A stretch of 64,000 bases of DNA from Novosphingobium sp. 28-62-57 (GCA_002256985.1 NCGO01000004.1:235068-299067), one strand, 5' to 3'; positions 33,973 to 43,080 are shown, numbered from the stretch's first letter. Translations and numbers: made by a program. The notes: generated from the letters alone by a model not told the origin.

Positions 33973-35826
33973 CTAACCCCCACCATTCAAATACTTGAAC
34001 AGCGGCGGGTTGATCGTGCAGTTGTCGATGGTCTTGGAAAGCCGCAGCACCGCCTGATCGATATCGCTGCCGCCCTTGGCGCCCCCCATCGCGATCAGCG
34101 TGGCAATCGCCGCATTTGCCACGATCGTTGACCGCATGCCTTCCTCGCCCGTCCACATATAGGTCGCCGCCGTCTGTGCCACATCGGCCAGCGCAGTGAT
34201 CGCCCGCGCGCGGTCTGGCATCAGGGGCAGCAGCCACACGGCCCCGCGCAGGAATTCCTCGTTCTCCACGCTCACCCGCATCGCGCTGGCCATCGTGTAG
34301 TAACTGCCGTGGCCTTCGATCCGCTGGTATTGCGGCTTGGTCAGCCCCAGCACGCCATTTGTCACGCGCGTGTTCTTGTAGACATGATCGTCCAGCCGGA
34401 TCAGTTGCGTATGCAGTGCGTTGCAGATCGCTTTGCCATCGCCACTGGCCAGCTTCATCGCCACCGCGCGCCCCAGCGCCACGGTCTGCCCGCCATGGCG
34501 CACCGGCCATTCGGGATGGTCCGCTTCCAGCCGGTCGATGGCCGAGGCAAAGCGCTCTCCATTGCAGACATCGGTGAAGACGCCCATGTCCAGCAGCGGA
34601 TCGTGGAACAGCGCCAGCCAATCGTGCAGCCGTGCCTCCACCGTGGCAAGGCCGATGGGCTGGCACAGCGCCAGCGCTTCCTTCTGCCACGCCGCCGTCG
34701 CCTTTGTCGCGCGGCGCTGCGTGATCAGGTGCTCCACCAGCGCGGTCCACGCCGGGTTTTCCAGATCAGCCAGCACCTCAAGCCCCGGAATCTGATCGCT
34801 CATCCAGTTATAGCGCGAATGCGCCTCGGCCAGCGCAATCGTTCCCGGCAGGCGGCGATAGGCTTGCGGATCGGCAAAGCCGCTGCGCTTGCCGTTGTGC
34901 TGGCTCAGCGCCGCAAATGGTTTGTCCACGCTGTTCCACGCGCCAAACTGCGGCGCAACATCCCCGCACGCGGGCCACGTTTCGGCAAAGGCGGTGGCAT
35001 CGCGCATCCATGCGGGCTTGGTGCTGCCCTTGGTGTCGGCGCGGATGGCTTCGAGTGCCACGGTCACCTCGGCAAACAGATCAGCCCAGAACTGGGCGTT
35101 GGGGCGCTCTTTCGGAACAATCGCCCACGGATTGTCTGCGCCCTCGCAGCGCTGCATCAGCAAGTCCCCGCCGCTCACTTCCACGCCCGCCAGCTTCTCG
35201 ATCCGCTCGGCCCGCGCGATCATCTTCTTGGTATCGGCCTTGCGATAGGATTTGCGACCGCTGCGAATGTCGCTGGCCATCTGCGCCAGCGCCTCGCAAT
35301 CTCCGCTGGAAAGATAGGCCCCCTGCTTGATCGCGCTGCTGATCAGGCTCAATAAGGTGTCGAGGGGTTTTTCGTAGTAGGTCTTGGTGCGGAAGTCCTT
35401 GTTGCCTGTCAGCATCGTCAGTAGCGGCCCCAGATGCTCTGCCCGCACGGCAATTTCGGTCTGCCAGATGGCCTGCATCGTGTGATAGGCGATCAGCTCC
35501 TGCGGCGATTTGTCCTGAAGGAAGCCATCGTAAAGCCCGGGGCGGCCGACCATATCGACCAGCAATTCGCCCCGCTCTTCGGCTGACAGGTCTTTCAGGG
35601 CCGGTAGGCAACCTGACGCGGGATAGCGCGCATCGCGCACATGGCTTTGCGCGTGCGCAAAGTGGCGATCAAACGCAGATGTGCCCGCACTTGCGCGGCG
35701 ATTGCCGAAGATGCGGCCTGACGGCGGGGCTTCAGGCGGTGCCGCGCCGGTCTGGTCCGACTGCAGACCTTTGCGCCCAAATCCCGTCTGCCCCACGCCC
35801 TTGCGGCCAAACCCGAACAAGCCCAC
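33973..35826 (-). CDS. Uncharacterised 617-aa protein, HEAT-like, possibly related to the DUF4132/MolR group
   Basis: A GTG at 35826 with GGGGAGA upstream is preferred; the longest frame (645 aa) starts at 35910 without a ribosome site. The N-terminus has a doubled GFGRKG motif (residues 4-20) and a polar, Pro/Ala-rich linker to about residue 70. The rest is alpha-helical with Trp-rich segments. The C-terminal 100 residues (RAITALADVAQTAATYMWTG, then IVANAAIATLIAMGG and VLRLSKTIDNCTINPP) recall helical repeats of DUF4132/MolR proteins, which are often joined to WGR domains. No catalytic motif seen. It converges on the WGR helicase region, so cooperation is possible but unproven. Confidence 0.75.
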   Translation of the reverse strand: MGLFGFGRKGVGQTGFGRKGLQSDQTGAAPPEAPPSGRIFGNRRASAGTSAFDRHFAHAQSHVRDARYPASGCLPALKDLSAEERGELLVDMVGRPGLYDGFLQDKSPQELIAYHTMQAIWQTEIAVRAEHLGPLLTMLTGNKDFRTKTYYEKPLDTLLSLISSAIKQGAYLSSGDCEALAQMASDIRSGRKSYRKADTKKMIARAERIEKLAGVEVSGGDLLMQRCEGADNPWAIVPKERPNAQFWADLFAEVTVALEAIRADTKGSTKPAWMRDATAFAETWPACGDVAPQFGAWNSVDKPFAALSQHNGKRSGFADPQAYRRLPGTIALAEAHSRYNWMSDQIPGLEVLADLENPAWTALVEHLITQRRATKATAAWQKEALALCQPIGLATVEARLHDWLALFHDPLLDMGVFTDVCNGERFASAIDRLEADHPEWPVRHGGQTVALGRAVAMKLASGDGKAICNALHTQLIRLDDHVYKNTRVTNGVLGLTKPQYQRIEGHGSYYTMASAMRVSVENEEFLRGAVWLLPLMPDRARAITALADVAQTAATYMWTGEEGMRSTIVANAAIATLIAMGGAKGGSDIDQAVLRLSKTIDNCTINPPLFKYLNGGG

Positions 35827-35979
35827 GCTCTGTCTCCCCGATCCCGCCCCGTCGGATCGTCGTCGCCTTATAGGTTGGGCGAAGTTGAGAATGCTTGAAT
35901 GCCGCGCCATTCCACAAGACGTCGTCGGCCCATGCTTGACACGGGCCTTGGCTTTAATTGTCGGCCAAGGCTAGCCAAG

Positions 35980-35998
35980 CCCCGTGTCAAGCACGGGG
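35980..35998. repeat. Short hairpin CCCCGTG-N5-CACGGGG, copy 2
   Basis: The same stem as at 33395-33413, including flanking bases (AAG before, CGAC after). It lies in the divergent gap between the 617-aa protein and trmL. Confidence 0.6.
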
Positions 35999-36090
35999 CG
36001 ACTGGGAGGTGTCATGCAACTCACTTCAGCCCCAGATGACTGGGCACGAACAGACTTGCGCCAAGCGCCGCCTGCCGCCACTCAGCGCCG

Positions 36091-36543
36091 ATGCGTATAG
36101 CCCTTTATGAACCCGAAATCGCCGGAAATGTCGGCGCTGTCCTGCGGCTTGGTGCGTGCTTCGGCACACCGGTGGACCTGATTGAGCCGATGGGCTTTGT
36201 CTGGGACGATCGGCGCGTGCGGCGCACCGCCATGGACTATATCGATCACGTCGATGTCACGCGCCACGCCGATTTCGCGGCCTTCCGCGCCAGCCTCGGC
36301 CCGCAGCGGGTGATCCTGTTCACCACCAAGGGCAGTGAGCCTCTGCATGACTTTGCCTTCCAACCCGATGATGTGCTGCTGTTCGGCAAGGAAAGTGCAG
36401 GGGTGCCCGCTGCTGTAGCACAAAGCTGCGATGCGCGGGTGCTGATCCCGATCCGGCCGGAAGTGCGCTCGCTCAATCTGGCCATCGCCAGCGCTGTCGC
36501 GCTGGGCGAAGCGCTGCGCCAGACCGGCACCTGGCCAGAATAG
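36091..36543 (+). CDS. trmL: tRNA (cytidine(34)-2'-O)-methyltransferase TrmL
   Basis: The protein has 150 residues, the standard TrmL/YibK length. SPOUT features are the start MRIALYEPEIAGNVGAVLRL, LLFGKESAGVP and RSLNLAIASAVALGEALRQ, forming the knotted SAM-binding site. It 2'-O-methylates the wobble base of tRNA-Leu isoacceptors as a dimer. It is a single gene flanked by intergenic repeats, followed by the second REP-like element. Confidence 0.93.
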   Translation: MRIALYEPEIAGNVGAVLRLGACFGTPVDLIEPMGFVWDDRRVRRTAMDYIDHVDVTRHADFAAFRASLGPQRVILFTTKGSEPLHDFAFQPDDVLLFGKESAGVPAAVAQSCDARVLIPIRPEVRSLNLAIASAVALGEALRQTGTWPE

Positions 36544-36573
36544 ATCCCTCTGTTTTCGCACCGAAACAAAAAA

Positions 36574-36639
36574 TCCGTTCGTGTCGAGCGAAGTCGAGAC
36601 ACTTGGCGGGGTGTCTCGACTTCGCTCGACACGAACGGA
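36574..36639. repeat. REP-like palindromic element, copy 2
   Basis: Arms of 29 nt (36574-36602 and 36611-36639) around an 8-nt loop, nearly identical to the element at 33273-33338. It lies between convergent trmL and the RidA-like gene, where it may serve as a bidirectional terminator. Confidence 0.85.
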
Positions 36640-36689
36640 AGGTGGTGTGATCTTAAGGTCTTAGCTTCCGCGCAGCGCTCGAGCCTCGA

Positions 36690-37232
36690 TTACTTCTTCT
36701 TGCGCATCGGCGCGGCCGGAACCTTGGCCGCCGTTGCTTCGATTTCGATCAGGAACTGCGGCCCGGCCAGCGCCGCGACTTGCACGGTCGAGCGTGCGAC
36801 GAGGTTGGGATTGGCCGCCGTGCCGAAGAATTCGCGATATCCGGCGTTGAACCCGGCAAAGTCCATCTTGCCGCCCAGCTTGGGATCACCGACCACAAAC
36901 ACCGTCAGCTTGACCACGTCAGACATCGCATAGCCCTGCTTGGCAAGGGCAGCTTCGATCTTCTTGAACGTGCTGACCGTCTGCGTCTTGGTGTCGCCAT
37001 AGGCTTCCATGCCTTCGGTCTTGGCCGGATCGATCGGGCTGGCCAGCTGGCCGCTCAGCATCAGCCATTCGGCATCGGCCGGCACGGTCACGCCGTTCAG
37101 GATGATCGCCGGGCCCGGATTGGTGTGGCGCACAATCGTGCCTGCATGGGCCGCCGATGCGCCCAGCCCAGCGGCCAGCACCGATGCGGTCAGCAGCGTT
37201 GCAGCCTGCAAGGTTTTGGGGAGTTTAATCAT
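36690..37232 (-). CDS. Exported RidA/YjgF-family protein
   Basis: The protein has 180 residues from ATG 37232, which follows GAGGAT; the longer frame to 37511 overlaps the cytochrome gene. A signal peptide (MIKLPKTLQAATLLTASVLA to SAAHA) is unusual for this family, which is mostly cytosolic. The RidA domain has LNGVTVPADAEWLMLSGQLA, VVKLTVFVVGD and ARSTVQVAALAGPQFLIEIE, keeping the Arg that binds the imine/enamine carboxylate in RidA. RidA proteins hydrolyse reactive imines. It is the last gene of the TonB receptor-amine oxidase-cytochrome operon, a logical place for clearing imine products in the periplasm. Confidence 0.87.
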   Translation of the reverse strand: MIKLPKTLQAATLLTASVLAAGLGASAAHAGTIVRHTNPGPAIILNGVTVPADAEWLMLSGQLASPIDPAKTEGMEAYGDTKTQTVSTFKKIEAALAKQGYAMSDVVKLTVFVVGDPKLGGKMDFAGFNAGYREFFGTAANPNLVARSTVQVAALAGPQFLIEIEATAAKVPAAPMRKKK

Positions 37233-37264
37233 GGTCGTATCCTCTTCTTCTGGGCTGGTCTTGC

Positions 37265-37720
37265 TCAGCGCACCGCGCTCACTTGGGCCGCGGTCACTTT
37301 GTCGCGGTATTTGTTGCCAAAACTGGTGCGCACATAGTTCACGACATCGGCCACTTGCGCGTCGGTCATCATGCGGCCAACGCCGGGCATACCGTGCATG
37401 CCCTTGACCACAACATAAACCACATAATCGCCCGATGCGACGTTTTCGTTGCCCGCCAGCGCCGGATAGAAGCCAGCGCCCTTTGCGCCCTTGCCATCGG
37501 GCATGTGGCACCCGGCGCAGACCCGGCGATACATCTTTTCGCCATCAGGCTCGCCAAAGCTGAAAGGTGATTGGAATGCGCCATCGGCATCACCGGCAAA
37601 AGCGGCACCCGGCTTGGCCCGCCCCGCAGCGTCCGCCGCCGTCTGCGCCACTGCCGATGCTGCCATGCAGCCCAGCGCCAGCGCCGCTGCCGCGCCCAGA
37701 ACCATCGATCCCTGCTTCAT
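37265..37720 (-). CDS. Periplasmic c-type cytochrome
   Basis: The protein has 151 residues; ATG 37720 follows AAGGGGC. The signal peptide ends at SAVAQT. There is one haem site, CAGCH, near residue 70, and a candidate axial Met in MHGMPGVGRMM. It belongs to the small monohaem (cbb3 subunit III-like) group. It sits between the flavin amine oxidase (12 bp upstream) and the RidA gene. By analogy with CycN and NicA2 of nicotine-degrading Pseudomonas it probably takes electrons from the amine oxidase in place of O2. Confidence 0.88.
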   Translation of the reverse strand: MKQGSMVLGAAAALALGCMAASAVAQTAADAAGRAKPGAAFAGDADGAFQSPFSFGEPDGEKMYRRVCAGCHMPDGKGAKGAGFYPALAGNENVASGDYVVYVVVKGMHGMPGVGRMMTDAQVADVVNYVRTSFGNKYRDKVTAAQVSAVR

Positions 37721-37732
37721 CGTAAAGCCCCT

Positions 37733-39325
37733 TTAACCCGCCATGACCCGCTGGTGCAGCCGCCCGATCGTATCGAGCGCCGAGAGTATCCCGCCTTCCT
37801 GCCAGGCCGGAATGTACGAGGCATGTTCGCCCGCCAGCATGATGCGCCCGTCGATCTGGCACAGGTTCTTGTAATGCTCGGCGCGCATTTCGTCGGTCCA
37901 CTGGCCAAAGCAGCCTTGCGTCCACGGCACGCGGTGCCAGCCCACAGCAATGCCGTTGAGGAATTCTTCCTTGTATTGCGGATGGATGCGGCTGCCCCAT
38001 TCCACCGTGCGCGCCACCCGCTCTGCCGGGGGTAGCGAGGTGAATTCGAACGCAAACGCACCAAAGCCATAGGCCCCCAGCAACGATGCCGGCCCTGCCG
38101 AGCCATATTTGCTACTGGGATAGCTGATCTGGCCAATCGGCAGGTCGGTCATCGTGATGCCGCCATAGATCTGCTCGTCCTGCTCCCAGAACCGGCGCTT
38201 GAACTCCAGCCCGACTTTCAGCGATGCGGCATAGGGCACCGCGCCAATGGCCGCTGCCATATCCGCGCCCACGTTCATTTCGATCTGGCTCAGGATCGAA
38301 AGCGGGATCGTGCAAATGCACCAGTCGGCCTGCGCGGTCAGCTTCTCGCCGGTCTTCGTGTCCACATAGCTCGCGGTCACGCCCTTTTCGTCCTGCTTGA
38401 TCGCCGTAACCTTGCTGTTCAGTCGCACGACGTCGCCGACCTTCTTGGCAAAGGCGCGGGGGATCATATCCATGCCGCCCACCGGCTGGAAGATCGCCGT
38501 GTGGTGGGTCGTGTCCATGCTGTCGGTGATGTGGCTCCACATGCCCGACCGCAGCACGCTTTCAAACGTCATCGGCTCTGATGCAATTGGTTCGGCCGTC
38601 AGCCCGCCGCCCGGACCTTTGGCCCAGCCACGCCGCACGCTCGAAGCGGGCCCGGTGACATAGCGGAAGTCCTTGTCGAGCGCGCCGATCTCGCGCAGCG
38701 CCTCCAGCAGGATTTCGCCGTCTTCCTTGGTCACCGTATCGGCCAATGCATCCTTCTTCACCGCCTTGACCAGCAGCTCGCTGACATGGCCCATGAAGTC
38801 TGCCTGAATGTGCCGAAACCGCTGCGGCTTGCCGTCAAAGGCTTTCGAGGAATGGATATAGGCGTTGTAATTCAGCTGCATGAACGGTTCGAGCGCGACG
38901 CCCAGTTCATGGCAGTAATGCATGATTGCATAGTGGTTGTGCGGAATGCGCCACGGGCCGGGATTGATGTAGTTGCCTTCCGCAAAACCGCAGTTCTGCA
39001 CCGCGCCGCCCAGTTCGGTGTAGGTGTCACCCCCGCGCAGCGTCCATGACCGGCCACCAACCTTGTCGTTGTATTCCAGCACCTGCACTTTGTATCCGGC
39101 GCGGCGCAGTTCATAGGCGGCGGTGAGGCCTGCCACCCCTGCGCCCAGGATCAGGACCGAGGCGCCCTTGGCCCCGCCATCCAGCACCGGCACGCCTTTG
39201 AAGGGGGATGCATGGGCCTGGCCAAGATTGGACATGGCGAAATACATCGCCGCAGCGCCCCCAGTACGACCGATGAGGGCAAGAAGATCGCGCTTGCTCA
39301 TCGGCAGCGCTGCATCAAGTGTCAT
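37733..39325 (-). CDS. Flavin-containing amine oxidase/dehydrogenase, probably exported
   Basis: The protein has 530 residues from ATG 39325, 8 nt after AGAGGAC (a longer frame from 39460 is unlikely). The N-terminus MTLDAALPMSKRDLLALIGR resembles a Tat signal with KR in place of RR. FAD binding is shown by VLILGAGVAGLTAAYELRRAG and VGGRSWTLRGG, and at the C-terminus by GRIMLAGEHASYIPAWQEG. It belongs to the monoamine oxidase/L-amino-acid oxidase superfamily. The position next to a cytochrome c and an exported RidA argues for a periplasmic amine dehydrogenase like NicA2. The substrate amine is unknown. Confidence 0.88.
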   Translation of the reverse strand: MTLDAALPMSKRDLLALIGRTGGAAAMYFAMSNLGQAHASPFKGVPVLDGGAKGASVLILGAGVAGLTAAYELRRAGYKVQVLEYNDKVGGRSWTLRGGDTYTELGGAVQNCGFAEGNYINPGPWRIPHNHYAIMHYCHELGVALEPFMQLNYNAYIHSSKAFDGKPQRFRHIQADFMGHVSELLVKAVKKDALADTVTKEDGEILLEALREIGALDKDFRYVTGPASSVRRGWAKGPGGGLTAEPIASEPMTFESVLRSGMWSHITDSMDTTHHTAIFQPVGGMDMIPRAFAKKVGDVVRLNSKVTAIKQDEKGVTASYVDTKTGEKLTAQADWCICTIPLSILSQIEMNVGADMAAAIGAVPYAASLKVGLEFKRRFWEQDEQIYGGITMTDLPIGQISYPSSKYGSAGPASLLGAYGFGAFAFEFTSLPPAERVARTVEWGSRIHPQYKEEFLNGIAVGWHRVPWTQGCFGQWTDEMRAEHYKNLCQIDGRIMLAGEHASYIPAWQEGGILSALDTIGRLHQRVMAG

Positions 39326-39508
39326 CCAATAGTCCTCTGGACTGGAAATCGGGCGTCTTGGTCCCGGAAGCATTCTCATTGGGCGCTTGTGTGCCGCTGG
39401 CGAATACGGTGATCGGCGCACTCTGCCCCGAAGGGTATGCCTGATGGAGAGATCGCACAAGGAACCGGGTGGAGAGAGGCACTCCCCACCCGGCCATTCC
39501 TTGATCGA

Positions 39509-42295
39509 TCAGAAGCGTGCCGAAGCGCGCACGTACCAGAAACCGCCCTGCTGGCCGATCGGTGCCGTATCCGGATAGATCGAACCGTTCAGCGCTCCAC
39601 CCGTGGTCGGGTAGATGTTGCGCGTTTCGCGGGCCGGATAAGTGTTCAGCAGGTTCTGCGCACCCACCGCCATCCGGTACTTCTCGGCAAAGGTCATGCC
39701 CACTTCCAGATCGACGCTGGCCTGTGCGCCGAACTTCTTCGACCAGTTGGTTGCAGGATAGAGCGCTGCCGCCTCAGCCGCCGTCACACCCGGCGTTGCG
39801 CCGATGCCGGAGGTTACCGGATCGAAGAACGTCGTGTAGCTGCCGAAGTAGTTGACTCGCGCCGTGGCATCGAACGTGCCGTCGGTCCAGCTGGAGGACA
39901 GCACCGCACGCCAGCGTGGCTGTGACAGCTCGATGTTGCCCACGCGCACGTCGTCCACCGGCGAGAGCGTGATCGTGCGGCCACTGGCCAGAGCGCCGGT
40001 GATCGTCCGGCGCTCAAGCACCTTGGTGTTGTTGTAGTTGACGGCAAGGCTGCTGTTGAAGCGGCCGATGCCGGTGTTGGCGCGGTGCGACAGCACCATG
40101 TCAACGCCCTGTGTGCGGGTCTTGAAGGCATTGGTGAAGTACCGGACTGCGCCCAATTCTGCCGCCTCAGGAATGCCCTGCGCCAGCAGGAAAGCCACGT
40201 CAGCTGCCGGGTTGATATTGCCGGTAATCCCGATGCGGTCCTTCACGGTGATGTTGTAGTAGTCGAGCGTCAGGTTGAACCCGCTGCCCGGCGTCAACAC
40301 CAGGCCGCCCGAGAAGCTGGTCGACTTTTCCGGCTTCAGCGGCTGGGCCAGGTAGAACTGGCCGATGGCGCTGTCAGGCCGTGCGGTCAGAATGCCCAAT
40401 GGCACCACCGAGTTGAACGGGAAGCCGGTGGTCAGGTTCTGGGTGTTCTGCTGGCCCGGCGTCGGTGCGCGGAAGCCGGTCGATGCCGCACCGCGCAGGG
40501 CGATCATGTCGTTCACTTCCCAGCGCGCGCTGAACTTGCCGTTCACCGTGTCGCCGAAATCGTCGAAGTAGTCGTAACGACCGGCAAGGCCGATATCGAG
40601 CCCTTCGACCAGAGTGGCTCCAAGATCGAGATAGCCCGAGTAGTTGTTGCGGCCGCTTTCACCCACTGAACCCGGACCAAAGCCCTGGAAGCCGTTCGAT
40701 CCGGGCAGGCCAGTGGCAATGCGCAGGAACGCAGGTGCCGATGCGCCCGGCGTTGAGCAGGCGACCGGCGCACCAGCCAACGTGCACTGCACCAGCCGCT
40801 GCGAAGCGTAAGGTCCAACCTGCCACGAAGCCTGATCGCCAAGACCCGTTTCAAACGATTCGCGGCGTACTTCCACACCCCAGGCGATGAACAGCGGCTC
40901 GGCCAGACCGATCTCCGCCTTGGTCTTGAAATCACCGTTGAAGTTGAATTCGCGCTGCTGGACCTTGCCCATGTAGAAGCTGGTCGGCGTTTGCGGCCCA
41001 AGCGACACGTTGAGTGTATCGGACATGAAGTAGCGGATCGTGTTGATGCCGTACATCATCGACAGGTCGTAATCGATGCCGAACTCGGTGCCCTTGAAGC
41101 CGCCGACAAGGCCCAGATCCTCGTTCGTTGCTTCGAAGAACGGTACGAAGCCGTTCTGGAAGGTCGGGATGGTGAACACGTCAAACGTCGCGCCATTGGC
41201 ATCCCACTGCGGACGGCCCAGCGAATCCACACCAACTTGTGTCAGGAACACGGGGTTGACCGAACGGCTGATAGTGGCCGTGCCGGGGCGCCCGGGGATC
41301 GGCGCAACCGTTACCGTGCGCGGGTGACGCAGGTTGAAGTCGTTGCCCTGCCGCTGCTTGCCATAGTTGCCGAACGCATAGAACGTGGTGTCGCCTGCCG
41401 GGATTTCCATGTTGACCACGGCGCGATAGGCGCGGTTTTCCGGGCCGCCCAGACGGTTGCCGGTGGGGTAATCCGTAATAATCGCCGGGTTGAGAGCGGC
41501 CAGTGCAGGCACGACCGGGCGCGGCACCGAGCGGTCCCACACGTTCTGGTCGATGAATTCACCGGTGATGTTCACAAAACCGCCATCGCTGCCAATGGGC
41601 CGCGCGATGAAGGCGGAAAGCTGCGTGTCCTGCCCATCGCCTTCATAGGTCTGGCCATAACGGGCGGCCACTTCGAACGCGTTCGTGTCCTTGCGCAGGC
41701 CAAGGTTGATCACGCCGGCAATGGCGTCCGAGCCATATTGTGCCGCAGCACCATCACGCAGCACTTCGATACGGCCAATGGCAGGGGCGGAAATCTGCGA
41801 AAGGTCAGCGCCCTGTGCGCCAGCGTTCAGCGCGCCTGCAGCCACCTGCACCAGCGCCGAGCGGTGCATGCGCTTGCCGTTGATAAGCACGAGGATCTGG
41901 TCAGATGGCAGGCCGCGCAGCGTCGGCGGGCGGACAAAGGCCGAAGCATCGCCCAGCAGGTTGCGCTGCTGGTTGAACGAAGGGACCAGCGTTTGCAGGA
42001 TCGTCTGCAATTGCGGTGCGGGCTGTGCCTTGAAATCATCGGCGCTGAACACGTCAACCGGAACCGCGCTTTCCAGCACAGTGCGGTCGTTACGGCGCGT
42101 GCCGGTGACAACGATGGTCGAACCATCGGGGCCGGTGGTGGCTTCTGCCTGCGGTTCTGGTGCGGATGCTTCTGCTTGCGCGAAGGCCTGTGGTGCCATG
42201 GCACCGGCAATGGCCAGCGCAAGAATGGAGGCCGTAAAGCGCGTGCTGCGCACACCTGCTTTTGCGTGGCCCGTTATAGTATTGCGTGGTGTCAC
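39509..42295 (-). CDS. TonB-dependent outer-membrane receptor (large, 928 aa)
   Basis: GTG start at 42295 after AGGGGG. The signal peptide ends at AFAQAEA, followed by a TonB-box-like STIVVTGTRR and a plug (SAVPVDVFSADDFKAQPAPQ, then GLPSDQILVLINGKRMHRSA). The barrel ends in Phe (YVRASARF). The plug resembles the subgroup of sphingomonad and xanthomonad receptors for peptides, sugars and aromatics. It is first in the leftward operon with the amine oxidase, cytochrome and RidA genes (183-bp gap), so it probably imports the amine substrate across the outer membrane. Confidence 0.93.
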   Translation of the reverse strand: MTPRNTITGHAKAGVRSTRFTASILALAIAGAMAPQAFAQAEASAPEPQAEATTGPDGSTIVVTGTRRNDRTVLESAVPVDVFSADDFKAQPAPQLQTILQTLVPSFNQQRNLLGDASAFVRPPTLRGLPSDQILVLINGKRMHRSALVQVAAGALNAGAQGADLSQISAPAIGRIEVLRDGAAAQYGSDAIAGVINLGLRKDTNAFEVAARYGQTYEGDGQDTQLSAFIARPIGSDGGFVNITGEFIDQNVWDRSVPRPVVPALAALNPAIITDYPTGNRLGGPENRAYRAVVNMEIPAGDTTFYAFGNYGKQRQGNDFNLRHPRTVTVAPIPGRPGTATISRSVNPVFLTQVGVDSLGRPQWDANGATFDVFTIPTFQNGFVPFFEATNEDLGLVGGFKGTEFGIDYDLSMMYGINTIRYFMSDTLNVSLGPQTPTSFYMGKVQQREFNFNGDFKTKAEIGLAEPLFIAWGVEVRRESFETGLGDQASWQVGPYASQRLVQCTLAGAPVACSTPGASAPAFLRIATGLPGSNGFQGFGPGSVGESGRNNYSGYLDLGATLVEGLDIGLAGRYDYFDDFGDTVNGKFSARWEVNDMIALRGAASTGFRAPTPGQQNTQNLTTGFPFNSVVPLGILTARPDSAIGQFYLAQPLKPEKSTSFSGGLVLTPGSGFNLTLDYYNITVKDRIGITGNINPAADVAFLLAQGIPEAAELGAVRYFTNAFKTRTQGVDMVLSHRANTGIGRFNSSLAVNYNNTKVLERRTITGALASGRTITLSPVDDVRVGNIELSQPRWRAVLSSSWTDGTFDATARVNYFGSYTTFFDPVTSGIGATPGVTAAEAAALYPATNWSKKFGAQASVDLEVGMTFAEKYRMAVGAQNLLNTYPARETRNIYPTTGGALNGSIYPDTAPIGQQGGFWYVRASARF

Positions 42296-42315
42296 GATAA
42301 ACCCCCTGAAGTGGC

Positions 42316-42336
42316 CACTCCTGAAATTTCAGTGAG
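42316..42336. promoter_or_regulatory. Candidate operator upstream of the TonB receptor-amine oxidase operon
   Basis: The perfect palindrome CTGAAATTTCAG (42320-42331) is extended by ACTC on the left and GAGT on the right with one unpaired base. It lies 20-40 bp upstream of the receptor GTG, overlapping where the leader or promoter should be. No regulator gene is adjacent, so the binding protein is unknown. Confidence 0.4.
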
Positions 42337-42522
42337 TTACGGCTCTGTTGTCCTGTTAAGCCCTCATCCCGACACCGTAGTGCCTGCATCAGGAGAGAGG
42401 ACAGAGGGGCAAACCGGGGAATACGCAATTCGCGCAGAATTATTGGATCACGCAGCTTCTGTGGCGTAATTGATACAATCGTTTGACACGAGAATCTGTC
42501 GGTAGATGTTTCTGATATGTTT

Positions 42523-43080
42523 CTACAGAGTCTTGAACATCTGCACAAAGCCAACTTTAATTCCCCCACAATCAATGCTTACCGCATCTCCGGGGCAATA
42601 TCCGTGCGCTGTGTAAAAGGGCTCGCCGGGCAATGTGGCCATCAGTTCGGTGCGTGAAAAGCCCGCAGACTTCGCCGCTTCTTCACAGGCAAACAGCAAA
42701 GCTGCGCCTATGCCCTTTCGGGCAGCATAAGGAGCCACAAAGAAGGCGCGAATTTTTGCCGCATCGGTCTTCGGGTCCAACAGGCCCGATTGCCGTCCAG
42801 CGAATCGATCTCCGCCAAACAGCGTGGCGCGTTTGCTCCAGCCGCCGCAGCCCAGAATTCTGTGGTCAGGGGCCGCATCGCTCGTCTGCGCCTCTTCGGC
42901 CACCAGATAGGTCCCGTCGGCCACCAATTCGCTATCCACACCAAACACATGGGCAATCGCCGCCTCGGTCTCTTCGGGCGTATAGAACCCGGCGCTCAGC
43001 ATGCGGGCCGATGCGGCGATAATCTGTTCAAGCGCGGGAAGTTCCTCGGGCCGGGCAGGGCGCAACGTAATCTCGGTCAT
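42523..43080 (-). CDS. GNAT-family N-acetyltransferase
   Basis: The protein has 185 residues from ATG 43080, which follows GGGAGG; the longer frame from 43263 adds a non-conserved leader. GNAT motif A is KIRAFFVAPYAARKGIGAAL (acetyl-CoA pyrophosphate loop), with earlier LGCGGWSKR as beta-4 and GFSRTELMATLPGEPFYTAHGY as the C-terminal part. The acceptor is unknown; proteins of this type acetylate small amines or protein N-termini. It is a single gene. Confidence 0.87.
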   Translation of the reverse strand: MTEITLRPARPEELPALEQIIAASARMLSAGFYTPEETEAAIAHVFGVDSELVADGTYLVAEEAQTSDAAPDHRILGCGGWSKRATLFGGDRFAGRQSGLLDPKTDAAKIRAFFVAPYAARKGIGAALLFACEEAAKSAGFSRTELMATLPGEPFYTAHGYCPGDAVSIDCGGIKVGFVQMFKTL

